Source of the DNA: Pseudooceanicola nitratireducens
GTDB lineage: Bacteria > Pseudomonadota > Alphaproteobacteria > Rhodobacterales > Rhodobacteraceae
Reading direction: 5' to 3'
Assembly: GCF_900109195.1 (NCBI RefSeq)
Contig: NZ_FNZG01000002.1
Span: forward strand, 938,191-1,002,190
Length of the DNA: 64,000 bases
The notes beneath the pieces are model-generated. The model was given only the letters and a program-made list of their open reading frames with translations, made no database searches and was not told where the DNA came from. The position numbers were made by a program, and so were the translations under genes. Positions 18,465-26,376 of the stretch are shown in pieces (the first letter of the stretch is position 1; each line of letters begins with the position of its first letter).

Positions 18465-19160
18465 CTATCCTTCGATGCCGCTCAAAAGAACAAGACGGTG
18501 TGGAGCTGTGACCACGATGTGTTTGCGCGTCGACTGCACAATACCGTCCTTCTGCCAAGCGGAAAGCAACCGGCTGACCGTGTGCAGGGTAGTGCCGGTC
18601 ATCTCTGATATGTCGTGCCGAGTGACGGGAAAGGCGATTTCGATTCCTCCCTCTGTCTTCCGCCCTGTTTGGTTCACAAGTCGCAAAAGAGCGCAGGCCA
18701 CGCGTTTCTCCACGGCCTGCGTAGCCATTTCGGTCAGCGTATCCTGAATCTGGCCCAAACGCTGGCCGAGAGTCTTGTAACTCTCGGTCGCGAAGCCAGG
18801 GTAGTTCGTGGTGAAGTCTGACCAGAGGCTGACGGGCCACGAGAGGGCAATCGACTCGGCAGCAGCGATGGATGTTGCCGGGTAGGTGTCGCGCTGCAAG
18901 GCCGGGGCTATCCCGAACAACTGACCGGGCGAAATATGCAGAACGATGATCTGGTCACCGCCGGGCGTTGTCCGAACCACGCGCAGATAGCCGTCGAGCA
19001 GCATATAGAACCGGTCGGCGTCGTGTCCTTCACGAAAGATCGCAGTGCCTTCCTCGTAGCGACGTGACACCGCGTGGTCGAGGACCTCGCGAATCTGCGA
19101 CCTCTCAAGAAGGGAGAATGGTGGCAGGTCGCTCAGAAGGCTTTCGTCGAGTTTGGGCAA
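18465..19160 (-). CDS. nnrR: Crp/Fnr-family regulator, NnrR type
   Basis: Likely NO-responsive activator of the nir and nor genes. The 231-residue product has an N-terminal cyclic-nucleotide-binding fold (FREGHDADRFYMLLDGYLRVVR) and a C-terminal HTH with ISEMTGTTLHTVSRLLSAWQKDGI. The recognition helix reads H-T-V-S-R instead of the E-x-x-S-R of Fnr, consistent with TTGCG rather than TTGAT half-sites. No N-terminal FeS cysteines are seen. The start appears to be TTG at 19160, since no ATG lies nearby. Assignment to NnrR against other Dnr-type members rests on context. Confidence 0.88.
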   Translation of the reverse strand: MPKLDESLLSDLPPFSLLERSQIREVLDHAVSRRYEEGTAIFREGHDADRFYMLLDGYLRVVRTTPGGDQIIVLHISPGQLFGIAPALQRDTYPATSIAAAESIALSWPVSLWSDFTTNYPGFATESYKTLGQRLGQIQDTLTEMATQAVEKRVACALLRLVNQTGRKTEGGIEIAFPVTRHDISEMTGTTLHTVSRLLSAWQKDGIVQSTRKHIVVTAPHRLVLLSGIEG

Positions 19161-19176
19161 TTTTTGGGTCCGGAGT

Positions 19177-19203
19177 TTGTTTCAGAGCAACGTTCGGTTG
19201 CTC
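19177..19203. promoter_or_regulatory. Overlapping inverted repeats between nnrR and the pseudoazurin gene
   Basis: GAGCAAC-GTTCG-GTTGCTC (19185-19203) is a perfect 7-bp inverted repeat. It overlaps a weak NnrR-like match, TTGTT-TCAG-AGCAA (19177-19190, 7 of 10). The stretch lies between the divergent nnrR and pseudoazurin genes, 60 bases before the latter, so it may be an operator for either. Evidence is positional only. Confidence 0.4.
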
Positions 19204-19262
19204 ACCTTAACGCATAACGCGACCAGAGAATGCAACCGGACAAGATACGAAAGGATGTTCCG

Positions 19263-19691
19263 ATGCTTACGAAACTGATGATGACCGCCGCGCTTGCCCT
19301 TGCTGCCGGTGCCGCCAATGCCGAGACCTTCGAGGTCCACATGCTGAACAAAGGCGAGGCCGGTGCCATGGTTTTTGAGCCTGCCTTCGTCAAAGCGCAG
19401 CCCGGCGACGTGGTGAAGTTCATTCCGACCGACAAGGGCCACAATGTCGAGGATATCGACGGGATGCTCCCGGACGGAGTTGAGGGCTTCAAGACCAAGT
19501 TCAACGAGGAATTCGACCTGACCGTCGAAGCTGAGGGCGTCTATGGCGTCAAGTGCACGCCGCACTATGCCATGGGGATGGTTGCACTGATCCAGGTGGG
19601 CGACGCGGTCAACCTCGAAGCAGCTGAGGCCGTGAAGCAGAAGGGCAAGGCGAAAGGCCGTATGGCGGATCTGATCGCCCAGGTCGAATGA
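19263..19691 (+). CDS. Pseudoazurin, periplasmic blue copper electron carrier
   Basis: Type 1 copper protein that carries electrons to nitrite reductase and N2O reductase. The 142-residue precursor has a signal peptide ending ANA (residue 20) and copper ligands H60, C98, H101 and M106 in the [10 protein letters not shown] motif. The mature protein is about 122 residues, normal for the family. ATG 19263 is preceded by GAAAGGA. It stands next to nnrR and nnrS. Confidence 0.95.
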   Translation: MLTKLMMTAALALAAGAANAETFEVHMLNKGEAGAMVFEPAFVKAQPGDVVKFIPTDKGHNVEDIDGMLPDGVEGFKTKFNEEFDLTVEAEGVYGVKCTPHYAMGMVALIQVGDAVNLEAAEAVKQKGKAKGRMADLIAQVE

Positions 19692-19767
19692 CGCAGCGTC
19701 CTACGTCTGATGACCGATCCGGGCGGTGCCATTGGTGCCGCCCGATTGCTTTCAAAGGGTAAGATCA

Positions 19768-20958
19768 ATGAAAACGCGCGAAATTTATCAAGGCCCGGCA
19801 CTTTTCAGCTATGGCTTTCGTCCTTTCTTTCTTTTTGCGGGCCTCTTTGCCGCCGCTGTAATCCCGGTGTGGTGGTTGATCTGGCACGGGGATGTCCGCA
19901 TCGGCGGCCACCTCGCACCGACCGACTGGCACATCCACGAAATGATCTTCGGATATAGTGCAGCCGTGGTTGCCGGATTCCTGTTCACGGCAGTTCCGAA
20001 CTGGACCGGGCGGATGCCTACACGCGGCTGGCCATTGGCGGTTCTGCTGGCGCTGTGGCTCGCGGGACGGGCCGGTGTCGCGGGGCTGTTGCCGGTCGGT
20101 CCGGTCGGGGCCACCATTATCGATCAGATATTCCTGCTCGCTGTCGCCGGGATGATCGCACGGGAAATCGTGGCCGGTCGAAATTGGAAGAACCTCAAGG
20201 TCCTCGTTCCGGTGTCCCTGCTGTGGGGTGCGAATATTGTGTTTCACATCGAGGCGTTGACCCAGGGCGTCTCCGATATCGGTCGTCGTCTTGGGATCGC
20301 CCTGCTTGTCTTCCTAATCATGCTGATCGGAGGGCGCATCGTGCCGAGCTTCACGCGGAACTGGCTTGCCCAACGCCGGTCGGCGCGGATGCCGGTTGCG
20401 TTCAACCGTTTCGACGGTGTCTGCATCCTGATCGGTGCCGCCGCACTTGTCAGTTGGGCTATCGCGCCATTTCATGCGGCGAGCGTTCTTGTCGGCGGCG
20501 CCGCAGCTTTGCTGCACCTGATGCGGCTGCTGCGCTGGCGGGGACTGGCCACTTGGCGGTCGCCGCTTCTTCTGATGCTCCATGTCGCATACCTGATGGT
20601 GCCGCTGGGTTTTGCGTCCATCGGAGCCGAAGCGGCAGGCCTCGTGGGGCCGGCCGCCAGCGCCCACGTGCTGGGCATCGGCGCCGTCGCCGGGATGACA
20701 CTGGCGGTCATGATGCGGGCAACAATGGGGCATACCGGCCGTCCGCTGGTTGCCGGACCTTGGCTCACGGGAGCATTCGCCCTGATCTGTGCCGCCACTT
20801 TGGCGCGTGTGGTTGGCCAAGGCGCTGAGGTTGGTAGGTTCGACGGCATCGACTTTGCCACCGCCTTCTGGACTATGGCATTCATTGTCTACCTTTGGCG
20901 CGTTGCGCCCTGGCTTCTTGGCCCCAAGGTCGGGCGGAAGCCAGCGTCAAAACCCTAA
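19768..20958 (+). CDS. nnrS: NnrS, haem/copper membrane protein of NO metabolism
   Basis: Integral membrane protein, about 396 residues with roughly 12 helices, associated with tolerance to nitric oxide and its iron-nitrosyl stress. Motifs seen: SYGFRPFFLFAGLFAA, WHIHEMIFGYSAAVVAGFLFTAVPNWTGR and GGRIVPSFTRNWL, all typical. The ATG at 19768 (MKTREIYQG) follows AAGGGTAAGATC; a Met 14 residues upstream gives a less likely N-terminus. It is the last denitrification gene before the accessory island. Confidence 0.94.
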   Translation: MKTREIYQGPALFSYGFRPFFLFAGLFAAAVIPVWWLIWHGDVRIGGHLAPTDWHIHEMIFGYSAAVVAGFLFTAVPNWTGRMPTRGWPLAVLLALWLAGRAGVAGLLPVGPVGATIIDQIFLLAVAGMIAREIVAGRNWKNLKVLVPVSLLWGANIVFHIEALTQGVSDIGRRLGIALLVFLIMLIGGRIVPSFTRNWLAQRRSARMPVAFNRFDGVCILIGAAALVSWAIAPFHAASVLVGGAAALLHLMRLLRWRGLATWRSPLLLMLHVAYLMVPLGFASIGAEAAGLVGPAASAHVLGIGAVAGMTLAVMMRATMGHTGRPLVAGPWLTGAFALICAATLARVVGQGAEVGRFDGIDFATAFWTMAFIVYLWRVAPWLLGPKVGRKPASKP

Positions 20959-21301
20959 AATGCCCTATCTGTCGAAAAATAGAACGCTCGAACCTGGAGC
21001 TTCCGACCAAACTTGACTGCTTGGTGGAGGAGGGCGAGCGAGGAAGCCATCGAAGTTATTGGCCCGAGCGATGGCATTTGAATGCACGCGGGAGATAGTC
21101 GCGGACCATCCAATCCGGCCTGGATCGATCTAACCAACTCCGTCACGCCATGTTGTATGCTCTATCGGACGAAACCCTCGTCGATGCTCAAGTCGATTTC
21201 GGGATCGAATCGACGGTGTTCATCACGAGGTCGTAGCCGTCACCTCTTTCAAAAACATGGTTTGCCAATCACAGAGAGCGTTTTCGGTCTTTAGCGTCGA
21301 A
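20959..21301. other. Gene-poor stretch at the left edge of the island
   Basis: No convincing gene. A short open frame across 20955-21098 contains CPICRK but has no start or family support. No copy of the tRNA-Gln 3' end is visible here, so I cannot name it as an attachment site. It marks the change from densely packed denitrification genes to remnants. Confidence 0.5.
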
Positions 21302-21730
21302 CTAAAAAGCGTCATCGACTGGCATCGACGCAATTTCCTCATCCGTCGGGCGTGGACGGCTATAGTCATGTGCCGAAGAGTATTTGCCGTTGATCGCATC
21401 GTAGACGCGACGGATGCTGCGGAGTTTCTGGTGCGCTGACATCCCTTCCCGAGACGCCGGGCCCGTGTCATAGACATCTCCGCCCGCCGGCGCCACGGTG
21501 TATCCCAGCGCTTGGAGCGCCTGGGTCGCTTCTTGGCGAAGCATGCGCCGTGTATCCTGATCTTTACAACTGACTACGACGTGAGAGATCACGCTCGGAT
21601 CCGAGCTGTAGTTTCGATCAACGCAGAAGCCAAATAGCGTATCTACATGCCGGCTGCTCAGCCACACGCAGACATCACGCAGGTCGAGAGAGAGTCTTAA
21701 CAGTTTGCCGACCATTGCGATTACGATCAT
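21302..21730 (-). CDS. Hypothetical protein (142 aa)
   Basis: Not recognised. The N-terminal part is mixed hydrophobic (MIVIAMVGKLLRLSLDLRDVCVWL), followed by a compact region with VVVSCKDQDTRRMLRQEATQALQALGYTVAP and an Asp/Glu-rich C-terminus. The frame starts with ATG and composition is protein-like, but there is no clear ribosome-binding site and no partner gene. The Met at MVGKLL is an alternative start. It may be an island gene or a remnant. Confidence 0.45.
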   Translation of the reverse strand: MIVIAMVGKLLRLSLDLRDVCVWLSSRHVDTLFGFCVDRNYSSDPSVISHVVVSCKDQDTRRMLRQEATQALQALGYTVAPAGGDVYDTGPASREGMSAHQKLRSIRRVYDAINGKYSSAHDYSRPRPTDEEIASMPVDDAF

Positions 21731-22078
21731 TCCCGATCATGTTTCAATATCCAACGACGCCGGGTCCTCGCTGAGACGGACCGGGCCCCTCATTCGAAGC
21801 TGAAGGCAAGGGGCACTACCCAGAACTGGTTGCAAACCCTCGACAATGCGAATTTGGTTACCGACAACATAGCAAGTCACGGAGGTCACGGATACACCTT
21901 ACCCGCTGACACATCGGCTTTGAGGCGACAGGAGTGGATGAGGACGGATGGTAGCGCATCGCGCAAATGGCAAAGGGTTCGCTGTTGGTCCGCAAGTTGT
22001 CTGCCGTGTCGAAAGTCCACCGCGAGCGGCGGTGCCCGATGTCAGTCAAGAAGAATACCATCTTCCAAGGCAGAAAAG
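21731..22078. other. Gap before the decayed integrase
   Basis: No supported gene. The 5' part of the integrase pseudogene probably started in the second half of this stretch, but I could not trace a continuous frame to a start codon. Confidence 0.4.
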
Positions 22079-23341
22079 GACGAGGTGCCTTCGGCCACAT
22101 CGCTGCTGCTTGAGGACTATTTCGACCTTTACATCGCGAAGAAGCTCCAGGGATATACGGACGATTTCGGTGAAGAAGAAGTCCCGGATGAATTGGCAGG
22201 CGAGCGATGAAAAAACATCAGCCGGAACAACCTTGAGGTTGGTAAGGGGCTCTGGGTGCGTCTGCTGGGCAACCGCCCGTTGAGTGAGATTTCCGACAAG
22301 GATATCCGCGAAGCCAAGAAAAAAAATTCGGAAGCTTCCGGAGACCCACGGCAAGAGTTGCTCGGAAACCCGTGACCTTGATGCCCTGATCGCAACAACG
22401 GACGAAAAGGAAAAGAGAAACGTCGAGCGCGCTGTTGCAGAAGCGACGCTGTCCGGAGGTTCCGAAGCCAAGATCGAGCGCGCCCGGCTGAACAACCTCA
22501 TCCCGCGTATCCGGGTCGAGACGATCCTGAAGCACACGCGTTCCCTCAACCGGCCCGCCAAGATGCTGGTCAAGCTCGGACACCTCGACGCCAGCCCATT
22601 CACAAAGCATATGATCAGCAACAAGAGCGCAGAGGCAATGAGAAGTCTGAAGATAAGCGCGACCGTCGTCCCTGGGATGACCGGATCTACAAGTTCCTCG
22701 CGACGCCGGTGTTCCGCGGGGCGTGCGATGACGTTGGCGACCCCATGTTCTGGGCGCAGCTCATGGCGCTGCTCGGCGGAGGACGCGAAGAGGAAATCCT
22801 CCAGCTCTCACCCGAGGATTTCGAAACGACCGGCGGGATTCATTACTACCGGCTGCACAATAAGCCCGGGAACAGCATCAAGTCGGACGCTGGACACCGG
22901 CTGATACCGGTCCATCCCGAACTCGTGCGGCTCGGTTTGATCGAACTCGTCGAGTTGCGTCGCCGAGCAAGCGAGCCCCGCCTCTTCCCGGATCTCAAGC
23001 GCGGCAAGCACAAGGAAACTTTCACAGAGCTTTGGACTAAAGAATTCACCAAATACCGCCAAGCGCACAAGGTCTACTGGCGCGGTCTCGACTTCCATGC
23101 GCTCAGGACGACATTTCACCATGCGTTGATGGAAAATCTGGTGCCCGGCTACGTCAAGAGGGCGCTGATGGGCCATGAGCCGCTCGATGAGGGCGAGAAG
23201 TCCTACGCTCAAGATGGCATCTCCATGAAGACGCTCCACGGCGTGATTTCGGAAATCCACTTCAACCTCGAGCAGGTGCGCAGCCCCTTCAGCCACCGGA
23301 ACATAGGCTCCAAAGCTGCCCCCTTCCGGGTCGTCGGGTGA
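22079..23341 (+). pseudogene. Decayed tyrosine-recombinase (phage-type integrase) gene
   Basis: The frames together rebuild an integrase. A SAM-like region begins ATSLLLEDYFDLYIAKKL, then LWVRLLGNRPLSEISDKDIREAKKK, and the catalytic domain carries GGGREEEILQL (Arg), the HALRTTFHH box, the ALMGHEP box and a Tyr in EKSYAQDG. Three lesions are visible: an in-frame TGA at 22208-22210, a frameshift in the A-run near 22318-22325, and a second shift near 22620-22630. The last intact open segment is 22709-23341. The 5' end cannot be defined. It indicates an earlier integrated element here. Confidence 0.85.
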
Positions 23342-23394
23342 CCCGATGCCCCCATGGTCGCCGGCGCCCCTATCCCAGGGGCGCCGAAATGGCA

Positions 23395-23754
23395 TCAAGC
23401 CGCCTCGATAATGCCGAGGAGGTCCGTCAGCCTTGCACCGGTCCAGCGGATTGCTGCGGGTGCATCACGCTGACAAACACCCGCGATCATCATGTGCTCG
23501 ACGAATGACGGCTGGATGTCGTCCAGTCCGGCAAGGACCCGCTTGATCGCGTTGCCGAGGCTTTGCAGTTCCGGGACCCGCGCTTCCGAGAGCCGTGCGG
23601 CTTGTCGCGCGGCTTCAGCGGCTTCGAGATCCCCGAAGGCTTCCAAAAGCTCAACGAGCGCGGGCTCTTCCCGACCGAGAAAGTCGGCGATTTCAGAAAT
23701 TTTCGGACTGTGCACATTCGCCCGAAGATCGGTGTGGGGTGTAATGGTGAGCAT
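23395..23754 (-). CDS. Hypothetical protein (119 aa)
   Basis: Small, mostly helical, Ala/Leu/Glu-rich protein (EEPALVELLEAFGDLEAAEAARQAARLSEARV) of unknown family. ATG start, protein-like composition, same strand as the next small gene and the recombinase module. It ends 53 bases from the end of the integrase pseudogene. Probably an accessory gene of the mobile element. Confidence 0.6.
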   Translation of the reverse strand: MLTITPHTDLRANVHSPKISEIADFLGREEPALVELLEAFGDLEAAEAARQAARLSEARVPELQSLGNAIKRVLAGLDDIQPSFVEHMMIAGVCQRDAPAAIRWTGARLTDLLGIIEAA

Positions 23755-24256
23755 GAAGCCCTCCTGCTCTGACAGCCGACGGCGTTTGCCGTCCGTTGAT
23801 CTGCTGTCGTCAAGTTTGGCGAACGGGCGCGGCCATAATCAGCCGCGCAAGCCCGATCAGTTCCTGGGCGGGCAGCCAGTCGGCCGATAAGTTCGGAGAG
23901 CCCTTTGCATTTTAGCCTCAGAGGCTGTCCGAGATTTGTATTGAACCCTCAAGCCCGCTCAGCGCGCGACGAACATGGCCGGTTCGTTGCCGGTCATTTT
24001 AGTAGGGGCAACAACGGCATCCCGCCGCTCCCGTCCCTTCAAATGGCTGCCGCCAGCCGCGCATTTGAGCCTTTGTCAGTGGTGTTCTGGAACAGCTCCC
24101 TTGGGTCCGCTCGATTGCCAGTCGAGCCTGACGCCTGCCTTGGACTTGACCTCACTGCCTCCAGTCGGTGACCCATGATGTGGATGGCGCCACGGCCAGG
24201 TATGGCCGTCAAGCGCTGCCAGCGGGGTGCGCCAGCAGCGCCTGTGGCATTCCTGC
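23755..24256. other. Gap with possible DUF5681-like remnant
   Basis: No intact gene. On the + strand around 23945-24000 a frame reads ARDEHGRFVAGH, resembling the start of DUF5681-type proteins of alphaproteobacterial islands, but the usual continuation is lost. On the minus strand 23815-23910 reads LPAQELIGLARLIMAA with a stop but no start. Both look like debris. Confidence 0.35.
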
Positions 24257-24649
24257 CTACGCGGCCACGCGGCGTGACCCGGCGGTTTGGGCGGCAATCA
24301 GCGGTTCGAGCGCATCACGCAATCCGTCGGTGAGTTCGCAGATCTCCTCGACGATCGGATCGGCTGGATCGATCGCCGCGAACCGCGCCGCCTCTTCACG
24401 GGTTTCGTCGTGGACATTCTCGAGGGACAGAAGCTCGAGAAGTGCCGCGAGTTCGGATCGCGTGCGCCGGGCAGGACTGATCCCGGACGTAAGACCGTCC
24501 AGGGCATCGAGCGAGAGGCGTGCCCCCCGGCTCCCCCCGAGAAGCGCCGCGGCATTGATCAGAGCCTCCCGATGGGAAGCTGCGAACTCCCTGAGGGGAG
24601 CGAAAGGGTCATCGGTGGTGAAAGTGTCGGGGCGGATGTGGTCGAACAT
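24257..24649 (-). CDS. Hypothetical protein (130 aa)
   Basis: Unknown small protein, mostly helical, with an acidic middle (LLSLENVHDETREEAARFAAIDPADPIVEEICELTDGL by composition). The start FDHIRPDTFTTDDP follows an ATG preceded by GAGGACG. It lies downstream of the double-recombinase module on the same strand, beyond a large hairpin. Similar in character to the 119-residue protein to its left. No function can be assigned. Confidence 0.6.
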   Translation of the reverse strand: MFDHIRPDTFTTDDPFAPLREFAASHREALINAAALLGGSRGARLSLDALDGLTSGISPARRTRSELAALLELLSLENVHDETREEAARFAAIDPADPIVEEICELTDGLRDALEPLIAAQTAGSRRVAA

Positions 24650-24733
24650 GACGTCCTCCAGTTCGGTGGTCCGGCTCCTGGCCGGGTCAAGATCGTCCCT
24701 TCCTCACTTTCGTCCTCATCCGCGCCAATCGGG

Positions 24734-24783
24734 CCGGGTGTCCGATCAGGCCCTCACAGGGAGGGGCCTGACCGGACACCCGG
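24734..24783. repeat. Large palindrome downstream of the recombinase pair
   Basis: Arms of 20 bases (24734-24753 and 24764-24783; CCGGGTGTCCG at the outer left, CGGACACCCGG at the outer right) match at 19 positions, with a 10-base loop that has further CCCTC/GAGGG pairing. Imperfect complementarity continues outward into CGCGCC-type sequence. No T-run follows on the minus strand, so it is a poor classical terminator. It lies 114 bases beyond the second recombinase stop and pairs in position with the palindrome at 29560. Confidence 0.75.
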
Positions 24784-24896
24784 CCATCGGCGCGCCATTC
24801 AGTTCCTCTGCCGTATGGTTGCGTTGCCGAAGTTTCCGGGCTGTGCACTTCTGCTGACGAGACTTCTCGTCGCCTTTTGACAGCCCGGATGCCTCT

Positions 24897-26375
24897 TCAC
24901 TTTATCGACTTCCGATGAAACCTCGTTTGGGCTCTGCTCGTGATTGCCCTGCGTCGCAGATTTCCCAGTTTCATTCGACCTGCGTTTCTGCGGGTCGGGC
25001 TCGTGTCGACCGACAGCGCGGCGGCGCTGCTCTCCGCGGCCTCACGCAGCTTCCGGGAGGCCACGATCTGATCGGCGCGCTGATGATACGCAGGCGTCAC
25101 GGCATCGCTGCGGTGGTTGAGGATTATGGTCGCAAGTGCCGCTTCGTCTGGGGCCGTGGCGACGATGAAGTTTCCGACCGAATGGCGGATCGCGTGCGGT
25201 GTGACCCGAACTCCGAAGAGCGGCTCGGTGAAGTCACCCAGGTTTTTCGAGAGTTGTGCGGCTTTGATCGGGCCGCCACGCTCGCCGACGAGCAAGCGTG
25301 TTTCCTCTCGCGCCGCGACGACGGCACGATGCAGACCGACGTAACGGCCAATGGCGTCGGTCAGCGTTGCACTGAAAGCTCGCCTGTCGATATCGCCTTC
25401 CTTTGTGCTCGAACCATCGAGGAAAAGCCCCGTAAGATCGTCCAGTAGACCGCTTCGCAACTCCACCTCGGCGCAACTGGTGATGCGGATCGGCGCCTCG
25501 GCAAGCAGGATCATCATCAATGCGGTCCGCGCTTTCGTGTGTGCCGCGACCAAGGCTCTTCGGTTGCGGGCAGCAGCATGGAGTGCATCGGCCTTGTCGA
25601 GTAGTTGTTGCCCGGCCGCCCGTAGCTCGGCGGCGTCGATGGCGCGCGATGCATTCCGAGACCCGTGGTAGTTTGCGAGCTTTTTGAGCCGATTACGCGC
25701 GGTCATCAGCCACGCCCAGGATCTCTCCGGTCGCACTGCGGCGGCAAAGCCGGCCAGACCGGCCACATCTATGGCAACGCCTCCAAGGCGACGTTCGCCG
25801 CTTTCCACGCGGGCCTGGTCCTCTCGGAGCTTGGCTCGGAGAGACTTAGGCGTGATATCAACAGCCAGCTGTCGTGTTCGGCAGTAGTCGAAATGCAATG
25901 CCGCTCCTTCAAGACGCCGTTTGATCGTGCTTGGGGCCCAAGCCTGAACGAGGATGCCGTCACCGAGCCCGGCCTCGTCGACATGAAGGAGCGGCATCGC
26001 GGCATCACGCCAATCGTCCGGAAACCTGGCCAGGTTGCGTGCGATCATTGCACGCAATTGGACGCGGGGGTCCTGCCGCAAGGTCCCATGGTAGTCATCC
26101 GCATAAAGCGACGCCGCCGCATCCGGGAATGCTATGGCCAGCGCCTGGCGCACCTCGTTGCGCAGCGCTCGTGTCATGTGTTGGGTGCGCTCCAGCCACG
26201 TCTGCCGAGATACGGCCCGGGCATCAACTCCGAGGTCATCCGCGATCTTCAACCAACGCCCTAATGCACTGCCCAGTCGCTTCCGTTGAGACTCCGAGAG
26301 TTGGCGACGCTCAAACCGGGTCCGAAGGTCCTCGGGCCAGCTTGACCGCGGCAGGGTGAGACTGTGCTTCGGCAT
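24897..26375 (-). CDS. Tyrosine recombinase, second of a coupled pair (492 aa)
   Basis: Site-specific recombinase with a long N-terminal DNA-binding part and a C-terminal catalytic domain: Arg in APIRITSCAEVEL, the box TPHAIRHSVGNFI (H-x-x-R), then ILNHRSDAVTPAYHQRA with the candidate Tyr nucleophile in PAYHQ. The ATG at 26375 is one base after the stop of the larger recombinase, with AAAGGAAA before it, so the two are translationally coupled. A longer frame to 26429 exists but lies inside the first gene. The His of the usual GH box is kept as NH. Two-recombinase units of this kind occur in Tn554-like or RIT-like systems (comparison by layout only). Confidence 0.85.
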   Translation of the reverse strand: MPKHSLTLPRSSWPEDLRTRFERRQLSESQRKRLGSALGRWLKIADDLGVDARAVSRQTWLERTQHMTRALRNEVRQALAIAFPDAAASLYADDYHGTLRQDPRVQLRAMIARNLARFPDDWRDAAMPLLHVDEAGLGDGILVQAWAPSTIKRRLEGAALHFDYCRTRQLAVDITPKSLRAKLREDQARVESGERRLGGVAIDVAGLAGFAAAVRPERSWAWLMTARNRLKKLANYHGSRNASRAIDAAELRAAGQQLLDKADALHAAARNRRALVAAHTKARTALMMILLAEAPIRITSCAEVELRSGLLDDLTGLFLDGSSTKEGDIDRRAFSATLTDAIGRYVGLHRAVVAAREETRLLVGERGGPIKAAQLSKNLGDFTEPLFGVRVTPHAIRHSVGNFIVATAPDEAALATIILNHRSDAVTPAYHQRADQIVASRKLREAAESSAAALSVDTSPTRRNAGRMKLGNLRRRAITSRAQTRFHRKSIK

Positions 26376-26376
26376 G

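Noticed and set aside
20955-21098. Zinc-ribbon-like CPICRK micro-ORF after nnrS
   Set aside because: Only one Cys pair, no start codon of its own, overlaps the nnrS end.
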